Of a DNA stretch of 42,621 nt, positions 9,090 to 17,352 are shown piece after piece (positions within the stretch are counted from its first letter, which is position 1; every line of letters starts with the position of its first letter). A program made the translations under genes and the position numbers. The notes beneath the pieces were generated by a model. That model made no database searches. It had not been told where the DNA came from and was given only the letters and a program-made list of their open reading frames with translations. The DNA comes from Methanocorpusculum sp. Lineage in GTDB: Archaea > Halobacteriota > Methanomicrobia > Methanomicrobiales > Methanocorpusculaceae. The DNA lies in the NCBI GenBank assembly GCA_029987235.1, contig DALTWF010000012.1, positions 1-42,621 of the forward strand, read 5' to 3'.

Positions 9090-10997
9090 ATGGAAAAACA
9101 AAAACTATTCAATATCATTGCAATAGTAGCTGTTATCATTGCATTTCTTATCCCGCTTGCCTTTTTAGGCGCAGGAGACAGACTTGCAGCAAACAATGAT
9201 GCAGGCTTTATTGAATGGTATAATGCCTACCGCTCAACCGGTCAGGATAGTGTCTCCGCTTACTACACGGAAGATATCAATCTCGAAGATATGGCAGATA
9301 CGATGAGCAAAGCAAGAAACGGTTACATTCTCGGCCCTGCAACTCTTATTGCACCGGCACTGACCCTGCTTCTTGCATTCCTTACGAAAAATGTTATTCT
9401 GTCCCTTTTCCTCGGTGTCTTAAACGGTGCCTGGACATCTGCACTTCTCGGCGGCAATATTTTAATTGCAATCAGGGATGCCTACTTAAACACGGTTGAC
9501 GGCTGTGTTGCAACCGTTGCAGATTCCTGGAACGCAGGTATTATCATGCAGGTTATGGTAATCGGTGCTCTGATTGCACTTATTACCAGAATGGGCGGAA
9601 TGCGCGGCATTGCAAACCTCATTACAAAGGTCGCAAAAGGACCGCGTTCCGCACAGGTGGCAATCTGGCTTTCCTCATGGGTTATCTTCTTCGATGACTA
9701 TGCAAATGCACTTATCATCGGTCCGATTATGAGGCCGGTCTGCGACAAGTTCAGAATTTCCCGTGAGAAACTCGCATATATCGTTGACTCAACTGCAGCA
9801 CCTGTTGCAGGTATCTTCATCATCTCTACCTGGATTGGTACCGAACTGGTCAACATTGGTCAGGGTCTCGATGGTGTTACCTTACTCGCAGGCGAGGTTC
9901 AGATGACCGCAATGGATGTCTTCGTTCAGACGATTCCGTTCAGATTCTACAACATTCTCGCAGTATTCCTTGTTCTTGCAATTGCTTTACTCCTCCGCGA
10001 CTACGGACCAATGCTGAAAGCTGAAATGCGTGCAAGAACTACGGGTGCAACCATTAATCCGGGAACGGAAACTATGGAAACCGAAGTAGTCGACGAGGAA
10101 CAGGAAGAAATTAAGGAAGACCACGGTATTCTGACCGAATCCAAGAAGGTTACTCCACCCAACATCTGGAATGCAGTTATTCCTATTGGTGTGCTGATTG
10201 TTTCCGCAGTATTCCTGTTCTACACCAACGGTTCAGGATGGGACTTCTCTATGTCTATTATGGACGCATACGGAAATGCCGATGCATCCGTTGTACTGCT
10301 TGAAGCAGGCATCTTAGCCTGTATTGTTGCAATTATCATGGGATTCTGTCAGAAGATTTTCTCCCTGAAAGACGGTATTGAAACCTGGGCACATGGTATG
10401 AAATCCATGGTATTCGTTTGCATCATCTTAGTCCTTGCATGGACTATTGGTACTGTTATCAAGTCTCTTGGAACCCAGTACTTCCTTGTTTCAACCCTGT
10501 CATCAACAGTCCCTCCGTTTATTGTTCCGGCAATTATCTTCCTGCTTGCAGCACTGATTTCATTTGCAACAGGTACTGCTTACGGTACAATGGCAATTTT
10601 AACTCCGCTTTGTATGCCGTTTGGTTACGCAATTGCAGTCTTAAACCCAGGTGTATTCTCAGATCCGCTTTACTACATGATTATCTGTACCTCCGCAGTA
10701 CTTACCGGTGCAATATTTGGTGACCACTGTTCGCCGATTTCGGATTCAACAATTCTTTCAACAATGGGTGCGGGATGCAGTCTTATGGACCATGTTACCA
10801 CTCAGATTCTGTATGCATTCACTGTAGCTGTAGATGTTGTTATCGGTTACATCCTTGTCGGCCTCGGACTTCCAGTATGGCTCGTTCTGATTGTTATTGC
10901 AGCACTCCTGGTAATCTTCTTATTCCTCGTTGGAAAGAGAGTTCCAACATGGGATGGTAAATCCGATAGTGCGCCAGCAGACCAGGTCAAAGCCTGA
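9090..10997 (+). CDS. nhaC: NhaC-family Na+/H+ antiporter
   Basis: A 635-residue polytopic membrane protein with about 12 or more hydrophobic segments. The stretch FFDDYANALIIGPIMRP and the later FGDHCSPISDSTILS are hallmark NhaC sequences. An N-terminal extracytoplasmic loop (about 30-75) and a highly acidic loop (about 330-355, rich in Glu) interrupt the helices. It should exchange Na+ for H+ and is useful to methanogens that rely on sodium gradients. It is a single-gene unit with its own TATA region, a strong ribosome binding site and a downstream T-tract. Confidence 0.92.
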   Translation: MEKQKLFNIIAIVAVIIAFLIPLAFLGAGDRLAANNDAGFIEWYNAYRSTGQDSVSAYYTEDINLEDMADTMSKARNGYILGPATLIAPALTLLLAFLTKNVILSLFLGVLNGAWTSALLGGNILIAIRDAYLNTVDGCVATVADSWNAGIIMQVMVIGALIALITRMGGMRGIANLITKVAKGPRSAQVAIWLSSWVIFFDDYANALIIGPIMRPVCDKFRISREKLAYIVDSTAAPVAGIFIISTWIGTELVNIGQGLDGVTLLAGEVQMTAMDVFVQTIPFRFYNILAVFLVLAIALLLRDYGPMLKAEMRARTTGATINPGTETMETEVVDEEQEEIKEDHGILTESKKVTPPNIWNAVIPIGVLIVSAVFLFYTNGSGWDFSMSIMDAYGNADASVVLLEAGILACIVAIIMGFCQKIFSLKDGIETWAHGMKSMVFVCIILVLAWTIGTVIKSLGTQYFLVSTLSSTVPPFIVPAIIFLLAALISFATGTAYGTMAILTPLCMPFGYAIAVLNPGVFSDPLYYMIICTSAVLTGAIFGDHCSPISDSTILSTMGAGCSLMDHVTTQILYAFTVAVDVVIGYILVGLGLPVWLVLIVIAALLVIFLFLVGKRVPTWDGKSDSAPADQVKA

Positions 10998-11018
10998 GCA
11001 AAAAAAAAACAACATATA

Positions 11019-11032
11019 TTTTTTTTATTTTC
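11019..11032 (+). terminator. T-rich terminator after nhaC
   Basis: A run of eight T followed by ATTTTC starts 21 bp after the nhaC stop codon. Archaeal transcription ends at such U-tracts without needing a hairpin. The converging gene on the other strand has its own T-tract formed by the A-runs at 11001-11009 and 11061-11069. Confidence 0.55.
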
Positions 11033-11071
11033 TACAAATCCGCAGATGCAGGTATTTTCTAAAAAAAAAGA

Positions 11072-11848
11072 TTATTTATCCGAAAGCCGTGCTGAAACTT
11101 CAGAAAGTGCTGCCCAGTACTCTTTGCGTTCCGATTCGGGTGCAGTTCCCGCACAGAAAAGCCGGTCTGTATCAAATGTCTGAAGAAGACGCTCCATTGA
11201 TGCACGATCAGCATCTTTTACAAGTACCTTTCGTATAAGATACGAGTCACTTAAGTCTTCAACAAAAGAAATATCTTCCGTGCCGCAGACTAGAGTCGAT
11301 GATGTTTCAAGGAGTGACTCAAAATCCTGCGGTCCTGCAACCCACAGATATTTACTCCCGCGAAAAGTTTCCAGAAGGATTTCTGTCGGTTTGCCTAAGA
11401 GAACATGACCGTCAACACCTGAGTCGCGCATAAAGCGAAAGAGGTCTGACAGCACCTCACAGTACTCTTCTTCGGTTTCCCCTGCCTTCTTATTATCACT
11501 GCCGCAAATACTGCAGTCAACCAGAACTGCCCAGCGGAAATGGCGGCGGATTTTTTGGAGTTTCAGAATATCGTCAGCGATTTCATCAAAGTTATTTTCA
11601 AACCCGCCGGCAATTCTTCCATCGGTTATACCAAATGCCGCAGAAATACGATTATGATAAAATTCACCTGCAGCGCACGGCTCAGTGAGGCAGGGCGGTT
11701 GATCGCAAAGCGTTGATTCAAGTTCCCATGAGGTTAAATCAGCGGATTTTCCGCACTGTTTCAAAGCCCACGCTCCGAGTTCTTCAATGTCCGGCGGCTG
11801 TGGTTTAACCGAACCGAGTGCAATTACGGGGAACTGCGTTTCACGCAT
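11072..11848 (-). CDS. Conserved hypothetical protein, soluble
   Basis: A 258-residue soluble protein I cannot assign. It begins MRETQFPVIALGSVKP and contains a cysteine-bearing stretch VLVDCSICGSDNKKAGE near its middle (about 128-144) and a beta-strand/loop pattern suggestive of an alpha/beta or TIM-barrel-like fold (repeated hydrophobic strands such as WAVLVDC, GHVLLG, KYLWVAG, STLVCG). There is no signal peptide or membrane segment. It lies 12 bp downstream of rubrerythrin on the same strand, so it may share that transcript and be related to redox metabolism, but that is inference. Confidence 0.7.
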   Translation of the reverse strand: MRETQFPVIALGSVKPQPPDIEELGAWALKQCGKSADLTSWELESTLCDQPPCLTEPCAAGEFYHNRISAAFGITDGRIAGGFENNFDEIADDILKLQKIRRHFRWAVLVDCSICGSDNKKAGETEEEYCEVLSDLFRFMRDSGVDGHVLLGKPTEILLETFRGSKYLWVAGPQDFESLLETSSTLVCGTEDISFVEDLSDSYLIRKVLVKDADRASMERLLQTFDTDRLFCAGTAPESERKEYWAALSEVSARLSDK

Positions 11849-11860
11849 AAAAAAAGGGGT

Positions 11861-12403
11861 TTAGTAATTTTCTGCCTTGATTTCGAAGTATGCCTTCGGG
11901 TGTGCACAAATCGGGCAGATTTCCGGTGCGGTCTTGCCATAGTGAAGATGTCCGCAGTTGTTGCACTTCCAGATTACAAAGCCGTCTGCTTCGAAAACGT
12001 GTCCTGCCTTTACTTTTTCGAGGAGTTTTAAGTAGCGTTCTTCGTGGGCTTTTTCGATTGCTGCAACGCCGTCAAAGAGGTATGCAATTTCGGGGAATCC
12101 TTCTGCACGTGCTTCTTCTGCGAACTGTGCGTACATCTGAGTCCATTCTTCGTGTTCGCCTGCGGCTGCTGCTGCGAGGTTTTCTGCGGTCATCGGTACG
12201 CCATCGTTGTGGAGGAGTTTGAACCAGCGTTTGGCATGCTCTTTTTCATTGTTTGCAGTCTCTTCAAAGATGTCGCCAATCTGGTTGTATCCTTCCTTTC
12301 TTGCCTGGGACGCAAAGTAGGTGTACTTGTTGCGTGCCATGGATTCACCTGCGAATGCTGTTTCGAGGTTCTTTTCGGTTTTAGTACCTTTTAATTCGGG
12401 CAT
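11861..12403 (-). CDS. rbr: Rubrerythrin
   Basis: A 180-residue peroxide-scavenging di-iron protein. The ferritin-like four-helix domain (about 1-140) carries the carboxylate/His ligands in ETAFAGESMARNKY, FEETANNEKEHAKRW and AIEKAHEERYLKLL. The C-terminal rubredoxin-like domain has the two CxxC knuckles, CNNCGHLHYG and CPICAHPKAYF. Together they reduce hydrogen peroxide in the cytoplasm of anaerobes. Codon use and length are typical. The preceding intergenic region (12404-12483) contains the promoter but no distinctive operator. Confidence 0.97.
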   Translation of the reverse strand: MPELKGTKTEKNLETAFAGESMARNKYTYFASQARKEGYNQIGDIFEETANNEKEHAKRWFKLLHNDGVPMTAENLAAAAAGEHEEWTQMYAQFAEEARAEGFPEIAYLFDGVAAIEKAHEERYLKLLEKVKAGHVFEADGFVIWKCNNCGHLHYGKTAPEICPICAHPKAYFEIKAENY

Positions 12404-12483
12404 GATAATGAATTATTGGTTGTCCATGTATGTAAGGGTATTGGTTGCGGCAGAGGTACCCGGGATAAAAGGAGAAAAAAATA

Positions 12484-13386
12484 TTATTTTAAAAGAACAA
12501 GTGCTTCATCAAGAGACTTGCCTTCTACGGTGATTGCATAAATTGCATTGCAGAACTTGACTGCCTCGCCTAATGTTTTCTGGTGAATGTTTCTTCCGGT
12601 TGCGTTCCCTGATGCACCGCCGATATGAATCTGGTCATAAAGCTCAGCAAGGAATTTCTCTTCTGAGGTTGCAGAACCGCCTGCGCAGACTAATTTGGTG
12701 CGACCGGCTGCCTTTACTGCTTCCTTAAGCCACTCGGCAGAGGATTTTCCTTCCTTCTTTGGAGCGTTGACTTTGACGAAATCGGATCCGAGACATGCTG
12801 CAACACCCGCAGCGCCTGCGATTAAGTGCGGGTCTTTTTCTTCCTTAACCGCCTTTCCGCGCGGGTAAATCCAGAGCACGGTTACAAGTCCATAGGAGTG
12901 AGCCCAACTAATAATGTCTGCTGCTTCGGAAAGCATCTCCGGTTCGTATTCGCTGCCAAGATAGATAGTATAACCGACTGCTGCGATTTTTGTACCGTAG
13001 TCTTCTTTGATTGCTATAATCTGGTCAAGTCCCCAGAGCTGCTTTGAGTACGGGTCTTTCTGGTCAGTCTTGACAAGGTGGGTCTTGGAGTTCAGTTTGA
13101 CGAGATAGGGAATTTCCGGATAGTCTGCTGCATAGCGGGCTAAAAGACCCAGCTGAACTGCAAGCACACCGATTTTACCCTGCGATGCAATTCTGAAAAG
13201 GTGTTCCGGGTCTGCATCGTCTTCAGGGATTCCTGCGCCATAGAAGTCATCATTTAAGTGTTCAATCTTCTGGTCGCCGGCAAAGAGCATAAGGTGGCCG
13301 GAACCGCCGGTAATCAGGTTGTAATTCTCAATGTACGCCTCTCTGAAATCTGAGGGCACATCAAGAGGAACATTCACATTAGTCAT
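12484..13386 (-). CDS. Class I fructose-bisphosphate aldolase / DhnA-type aldolase
   Basis: A 300-residue TIM-barrel aldolase of the archaeal class I (DhnA/DeoC-like) type. The barrel begins with a LMLFAGDQKIEH strand; the Schiff-base lysine is probably in the DFVKVNAPKKEG strand (about residue 204), and a late CAGGSATSEEKF phosphate-binding loop is present. Family members act as fructose-bisphosphate aldolase in gluconeogenesis or as ADTH synthase in the archaeal aromatic pathway; this branch is not certain from sequence. A perfect 11-bp-arm palindrome overlaps its promoter (13394-13420), so it is probably specifically regulated. Confidence 0.85.
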   Translation of the reverse strand: MTNVNVPLDVPSDFREAYIENYNLITGGSGHLMLFAGDQKIEHLNDDFYGAGIPEDDADPEHLFRIASQGKIGVLAVQLGLLARYAADYPEIPYLVKLNSKTHLVKTDQKDPYSKQLWGLDQIIAIKEDYGTKIAAVGYTIYLGSEYEPEMLSEAADIISWAHSYGLVTVLWIYPRGKAVKEEKDPHLIAGAAGVAACLGSDFVKVNAPKKEGKSSAEWLKEAVKAAGRTKLVCAGGSATSEEKFLAELYDQIHIGGASGNATGRNIHQKTLGEAVKFCNAIYAITVEGKSLDEALVLLK

Positions 13387-13393
13387 TATAATT

Positions 13394-13420
13394 ATTATAT
13401 CTGTTTTCGACAGATATAAT
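13394..13420. promoter_or_regulatory. Perfect operator-like palindrome over the aldolase TATA region
   Basis: The arms ATTATATCTGT (13394-13404) and ACAGATATAAT (13410-13420) are exact reverse complements, separated by TTTCG. The palindrome lies 8-34 bp upstream of the aldolase start, and its distal arm supplies a TATA-like ATTATATC at the right distance for a very short leader. A dimeric regulator binding here would block TBP/TFB. Regulator identity is unknown. Confidence 0.65.
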
Positions 13421-13479
13421 GTTACCCCTGCGGGCGATTGGGCAATACAGGCACATATCGTTGATTTTGTTTTTCACAT

Positions 13480-13493
13480 TCGACGGGCGTCGA
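13480..13493. repeat. Small GC-rich hairpin
   Basis: TCGACG-GG-CGTCGA forms a perfect 6-bp stem with a 2-base centre, lying between the aldolase promoter and the tRNA-Gly gene. It may be part of a terminator for the tRNA transcript, but no function is proven. Confidence 0.35.
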
Positions 13494-13540
13494 TGATTTT
13501 CGAAAACTTTCAGTCTTGAAAATGGAAATCAGAAAAAAAG

Positions 13541-13612
13541 TGCATCGACCGGGACTCGAACCCGAGTTTAGGCGTTGGCAACGCCTAGTGATAACCTCTA
13601 CACTATCGATGC
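13541..13612 (-). tRNA. tRNA-Gly (anticodon GCC)
   Basis: The 72-base gene folds as a cloverleaf. The acceptor stem is GCATCGA with TCGATGC and discriminator A. The anticodon stem AGGCG/CGCCT closes a seven-base loop TTGCCAA with anticodon GCC. The T arm is CGGG-TTCGAGT-CCCG. CCA is not encoded, as is usual in archaea. A T7 tract follows its 3' end on the minus strand (13533-13539) as a terminator. There is no sign of integration into it. Confidence 0.95.
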
Positions 13613-13699
13613 ATTTACTCTTGCTCTTGAAGAGTTGCGTAAATAAGGTTGACTTGTGAGTATTTAATACTTCCGAAATATTAGATCAAATAAGAAGAG

Positions 13700-14440
13700 T
13701 TATTCCTCGTTGTCTGATTCATGAGAAGCAGACTGATATGTCTCTCCCGGGTGGTTTAAGTGCCACTCGGCACGGCGCAGAATTCCGTGAAATGTGCTTG
13801 CTTCACGCACTGTAAGACGAGTTCTGCCGAAAATACGCTTTGCAAGAAGCATGGTTGCCTCGCGTTTTTCCATCGGGTGTTCCACTGCATCAAGGAAACG
13901 GCTGATGTGACCATAAAGCGCATCCATCTCCTGTCTGCTTGCAACAAGATATTCGCCGCGCGGAAGATGCGCAAGTTCATAGCAGACCACGCCTATTGCA
14001 TGGGAGATATTCATGATAGGATATTCATCTGAGGTTGGAATTGTGCAGATAATATCGGAGCGCGCGATTTCATCATTATTGAGACCCCAGTTTTCCCGGC
14101 CGAAGAGAATAGAAACGCGTCCGTCAACATCTTTTATTATGTCACGCAGTTCAGACGGCGAATAATATGGCATGCGCGTGGGATTTGACACGGATTTCGC
14201 AAGACCGCCTGTTGTGGCGACTACTATATCTGAGCGCTCGATTACCTCATCAAAACTCAGCAACTCGGCATTTTCCAAAACATCTTTCGCATGCGATGCG
14301 CGCGCCTGTGATTCAATCGTGAGTTTCGGCGGATTTACTAAAACCATATTGTGGAATCCGAAATTTTTCATAACGCGCGAGGCAAACCCGATGTTCCCCT
14401 CATACAGCGGTTCAACAAGAACAATATCTACATTCGGCAT
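13700..14440 (-). CDS. trmJ: TrmJ-like tRNA/rRNA 2'-O-methyltransferase (SpoU family)
   Basis: A 246-residue SPOUT-fold RNA methyltransferase. Motifs are EPLYEGNIGFASRVMKNFG near the N-terminus (motif 1), LFGRENWGLNNDEIARSD (motif 2, about 109-126) and IPTSDEYPIMNISHAIGVVCYEL (motif 3). This pattern is typical of the TrmJ branch, which methylates the ribose at position 32 of tRNAs using SAM. The C-terminal region (about 165-246) is a helical extension. Its neighbour is tRNA-Gly. Exact RNA target is inferred. Confidence 0.88.
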   Translation of the reverse strand: MPNVDIVLVEPLYEGNIGFASRVMKNFGFHNMVLVNPPKLTIESQARASHAKDVLENAELLSFDEVIERSDIVVATTGGLAKSVSNPTRMPYYSPSELRDIIKDVDGRVSILFGRENWGLNNDEIARSDIICTIPTSDEYPIMNISHAIGVVCYELAHLPRGEYLVASRQEMDALYGHISRFLDAVEHPMEKREATMLLAKRIFGRTRLTVREASTFHGILRRAEWHLNHPGETYQSASHESDNEE

Positions 14441-14589
14441 TGTTGTCTGAATTCATTGGTCGTTTGTAATTATCTTATTTGTGTTCAGAACGGGCAAACT
14501 GGATAATCATGTATTTGAGGGCAAAATATCCGTGTTAAAAAATCTTATACCCTATTATGACGTATAATATAACGAGGTATTGATTACCT
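14441..14589. promoter_or_regulatory. Divergent promoter region, trmJ and F420-ligase-family gene
   Basis: The 149-bp spacer contains TATA-like TATAATATAACG (about 14564-14575) upstream of the plus-strand gene. An AGGTA-TTGAT-TACCT inverted repeat lies immediately before the ATG at 14590 and would partly sequester the AGGT ribosome binding site. Confidence 0.4.
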
Positions 14590-15783
14590 ATGGAACGAAT
14601 GGTTGGAACCGTCGTCAGGGGAATTCGTGCACCAATTATCAGAAATGGTGACGACCTGGCTCAGATTGTCGTTGACTCAGTAGTGAAGGCAGCAGCAGCT
14701 GAAAACTTTACTCTAAACGACCACGACGTAATTGCAGTAACAGAATCTATTGTTGCACGTGCTCAAAACAACTATGCATCAGTAGAAGATGTTGCTGCAG
14801 ATGTAAAGGCGAAATTCGGCGGAGAAACCATCGGTGTGATTTTCCCGATTCTTTCCAGAAACAGGTTTGCAACCTGCCTGAAAGGAATCGCAATGGGAGC
14901 GAAAAAAATTGTATTAATGCTCTCCTACCCCTCTGATGAGGTAGGAAATCACCTTGTATCCTGGGATGCTCTGGACGAAAAGGGAATTGACGCATACCGT
15001 GATGTCATTGACCTGAAGAAATACCGTGAACTCTTTGGTGAGAACAAGCACCCGTTCACCGGAATTGACTATGTTCAGTACTATGGGGATGTAATTCGCA
15101 GTGCAGGCGCAGAAGCAGAGATTATCTTTGCAAACGACTGCCGTGCAATTCTGTCCTATACCAAAAAAGTGCTGAACTGTGATATTCACACCAGAGCAAG
15201 AACAAAACGCCTCTTAAAAGCTGCCGGTGCAGAGATTGTACTTGGTATGGATGAAATTATGACTGCACCCATTAACGGAAGCGGATATAACGAGAACTAC
15301 GGTCTTCTTGGTTCAAACAAGGCAACCGAGGAAAGACTGAAACTCTTCCCGCGCACCTGCGAACCGTTTGTCAACAAAATTCAGAAGATGGTTCAGGACA
15401 AAACCGGTAAACTTGTTGAGGTCATGGTTTACGGAGATGGTGCATTCAAGGACCCAGTCGGAAAGATTTGGGAACTTGCAGACCCAGTAGTATCTCCCGG
15501 TTTCACCAAGGGACTTTCCGGTCAGCCCAATGAACTGAAACTCAAATATCTTGCCGACAATGACTTTGGAAACCTCAAGGGCGATGAGCTCAAAGAAGCA
15601 ATCAAAGACCGTATCAAAGCAAAAGACGGAAACCTCAAAGGTCAGATGGTGTCAGAAGGTACCACTCCGCGCAGACTCACCGATTTAATCGGTTCTCTCT
15701 GCGACTTAACCTCTGGTTCCGGCGACAAAGGAACTCCTATTGTACTTATTCAGGGTTACTTCGATAACTACACCACTGAATAA
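14590..15783 (+). CDS. Coenzyme F420-0:L-glutamate ligase family protein (CofE-like)
   Basis: A 397-residue protein of the F420-ligase superfamily. The N-terminal GIRAPIIRNGDDLAQIVVDSV and DVIAVTESIVARAQN (about 45-60) match the start of that family. The protein is longer than canonical CofE (about 250 residues), as in the family seen in many anaerobes; the extra portion includes repeated polar loops and MVYGDGAFKDPVGKIWELADP. True CofE adds gamma-linked glutamates to F420-0. Whether this longer form acts on F420 or another substrate is not settled. It is a single-gene unit. Confidence 0.75.
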   Translation: MERMVGTVVRGIRAPIIRNGDDLAQIVVDSVVKAAAAENFTLNDHDVIAVTESIVARAQNNYASVEDVAADVKAKFGGETIGVIFPILSRNRFATCLKGIAMGAKKIVLMLSYPSDEVGNHLVSWDALDEKGIDAYRDVIDLKKYRELFGENKHPFTGIDYVQYYGDVIRSAGAEAEIIFANDCRAILSYTKKVLNCDIHTRARTKRLLKAAGAEIVLGMDEIMTAPINGSGYNENYGLLGSNKATEERLKLFPRTCEPFVNKIQKMVQDKTGKLVEVMVYGDGAFKDPVGKIWELADPVVSPGFTKGLSGQPNELKLKYLADNDFGNLKGDELKEAIKDRIKAKDGNLKGQMVSEGTTPRRLTDLIGSLCDLTSGSGDKGTPIVLIQGYFDNYTTE

Positions 15784-15855
15784 ATTCTTTTTTTACATGA
15801 AAAGGTATGTATCCACTCAATGGGAATATTAATCATATCTTTTCATTGGGGCGCT

Positions 15856-15885
15856 TGAGACGTAAGTCTCATGTTGTTTTTTACA
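15856..15885 (+). terminator. Hairpin-plus-T-tract terminator
   Basis: TGAGAC-GTAA-GTCTCA (15856-15871) forms a perfect 6-bp stem with a 4-base loop, and is followed by TGTTGTTTTTT. It lies 72 bp after the F420-ligase-family stop and before the first lipoprotein gene. A T7 tract just after the stop (15787-15793) may act first. Confidence 0.55.
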
Positions 15886-15931
15886 ATTTCCAAAGACAAA
15901 ATATAACAGGTAATACTGCTAATTATCTGAT

Positions 15932-16702
15932 ATGAAACCTCTCCGGACAGTAGCAGCAATAACAATATTGCTATTCATAACTATATTCATAACCTTTTGC
16001 GCCGGGTGCATGATTAACGCCCCGGAAACTATAAACGACCCGATTCTCGGCACATTCTATTATTCTGAAAATGTAAAATACCTCGGCGACCAGGGAGAAG
16101 ATCTGTATTCTCTTTCCTATGTCTTTGACCTGAATGGGGAAGGAATACAGTATTGGACCGCAATCGATGGCAGCGGAACCGAGTCAATGAAAATAACCTG
16201 GACAAACCTCGGAAATAATGAATATATGGTAAAAATTATCAATCCAAATGGGGCGGTTTATGGAGAGAACCTCATTCTGGATGGCGATTTCCTTTATTCA
16301 AAGACTGATGCCAAAAATGACGGGTTATTCCTCAGAGAAGTCAAAATGGCAGAAGCAGGACAGACTGCTGACCCGATTATCGGGACCTTCAAATACTCCA
16401 AAGCCGTGCATTATATGAAAGAGACAGAAGGAGTAATGTACGTCCTTTATTATGTATTTGACCTTGATGAAAACGGGCTACAGTACTGGTTTGCAGAAGA
16501 CGGAAGCCACACAGAAGCTTTGAAATTTTCCTGGACAAATCTCGGTGACGGCAACTACATGGTAAAAATGGTCAATCCAGACAGAAGCATTTACGGAGAA
16601 AATCTCCATCTTGAAGGAGACATTCTGCGTTCCGAGACGGAACTTGAATCAGGCGGTGAATTTGTCCGGGTTACAACAATTATGCATGTAGAATACATAT
16701 AG
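15932..16702 (+). CDS. Secreted lipoprotein with a tandem internal duplication
   Basis: A 256-residue predicted lipoprotein. A hydrophobic signal segment (about 7-23) ends in the lipobox FCAGC with Cys26. The mature part contains two similar units of about 105 residues, starting DPILGTFYYS and DPIIGTFKYS. Each has the pattern YVFDLnxxGxQYW, then a WTNLG(N/D) stretch, then YGENL. The repeated beta-strand pattern suggests two small lipocalin- or beta-sandwich-like domains on the outer face of the membrane. The neighbouring gene encodes a single unit of the same domain. Ligand and function are unknown. Confidence 0.8.
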   Translation: MKPLRTVAAITILLFITIFITFCAGCMINAPETINDPILGTFYYSENVKYLGDQGEDLYSLSYVFDLNGEGIQYWTAIDGSGTESMKITWTNLGNNEYMVKIINPNGAVYGENLILDGDFLYSKTDAKNDGLFLREVKMAEAGQTADPIIGTFKYSKAVHYMKETEGVMYVLYYVFDLDENGLQYWFAEDGSHTEALKFSWTNLGDGNYMVKMVNPDRSIYGENLHLEGDILRSETELESGGEFVRVTTIMHVEYI

Positions 16703-16786
16703 ACAGATACAAAATTTCATCTATTATCTCCTATTTTTTTCTTTGATAAGAATAACTATATTAGAGATAATCACCCATAATTCAGT

Positions 16787-17203
16787 ATGAAAAAGTCAGG
16801 TATACTCGCAGCATGTCTGATTGTCACCGTCTGTATTTTATCTGCAGGGTGTCTTACTATGCCAGTATATGATGTAACCGATCCGATAATAGGCACTTAC
16901 AAATATTCGCAGGACATTCCATTTTTGAACGAACCGGGCGAAAAGATGTGCACACTCTATTATGTGTTCGATCTGGGAGGACAGGGATTCCAGTACTGGA
17001 TTGCAGTTGACGGAAGCGAAACCAAAGCATTGAGAACTGCCTGGACTAATGGCGGTTCAAATTCATACATTGTAAAGATTATCAAGCCGAACGGAGAGAT
17101 TTACGGAGAAAACCTCTATCTTACAGGCAATGTGTTAAAGCCGGAAGTAAGCATGCAGTCAAATGGCGCGTATGTAAAAATGGCCGGAATCTCGCCGAAT
17201 TAA
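16787..17203 (+). CDS. Secreted lipoprotein, single-domain paralogue
   Basis: A 138-residue predicted lipoprotein with signal segment 5-20 and lipobox SAGC (Cys22). The mature part is one copy of the domain duplicated in the upstream gene: DPIIGTYKYS, YVFDLGGQGFQYW, TNGGSNSYIVKII and YGENLYL are shared. An AACTATATTA promoter (about 16755-16764) lies 23-32 bp before the ATG, which fits a leaderless transcript. It is the last host gene before the provirus. The domain pair may be a lineage-specific family of surface proteins. Confidence 0.78.
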   Translation: MKKSGILAACLIVTVCILSAGCLTMPVYDVTDPIIGTYKYSQDIPFLNEPGEKMCTLYYVFDLGGQGFQYWIAVDGSETKALRTAWTNGGSNSYIVKIIKPNGEIYGENLYLTGNVLKPEVSMQSNGAYVKMAGISPN

Positions 17204-17352
17204 CACTTTTTTTCTCATTACTGTATGCGCAGGCGTACTAATTCATAGAACTGTACCTGATTTTTGGGGTGTTTACCCCCAAGTTGACACAAACATTTAT
17301 TACTCATTCAATGCATATTATGAAGTGTTTCGTTATTGGCAAGGACATATCA

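Noticed and set aside
11072..11848. Assignment as a methanogenesis marker protein
   Set aside because: The sequence did not match any marker family I can recall with confidence, so it was left as unknown.
13541..13612. tRNA-Gly as integration target for the provirus
   Set aside because: The gene is intact and 3.7 kb from the integrase, and I saw no second copy of its 3' end near either provirus boundary.
17290..17301. Possible attL/attR pair CAAACATTTATT and CAAATATTTATT (28899-28910)
   Set aside because: Only 12 bp with one mismatch, AT-rich, and the right copy is also a plausible TATA box. Kept as a hint only, not called as attachment sites.
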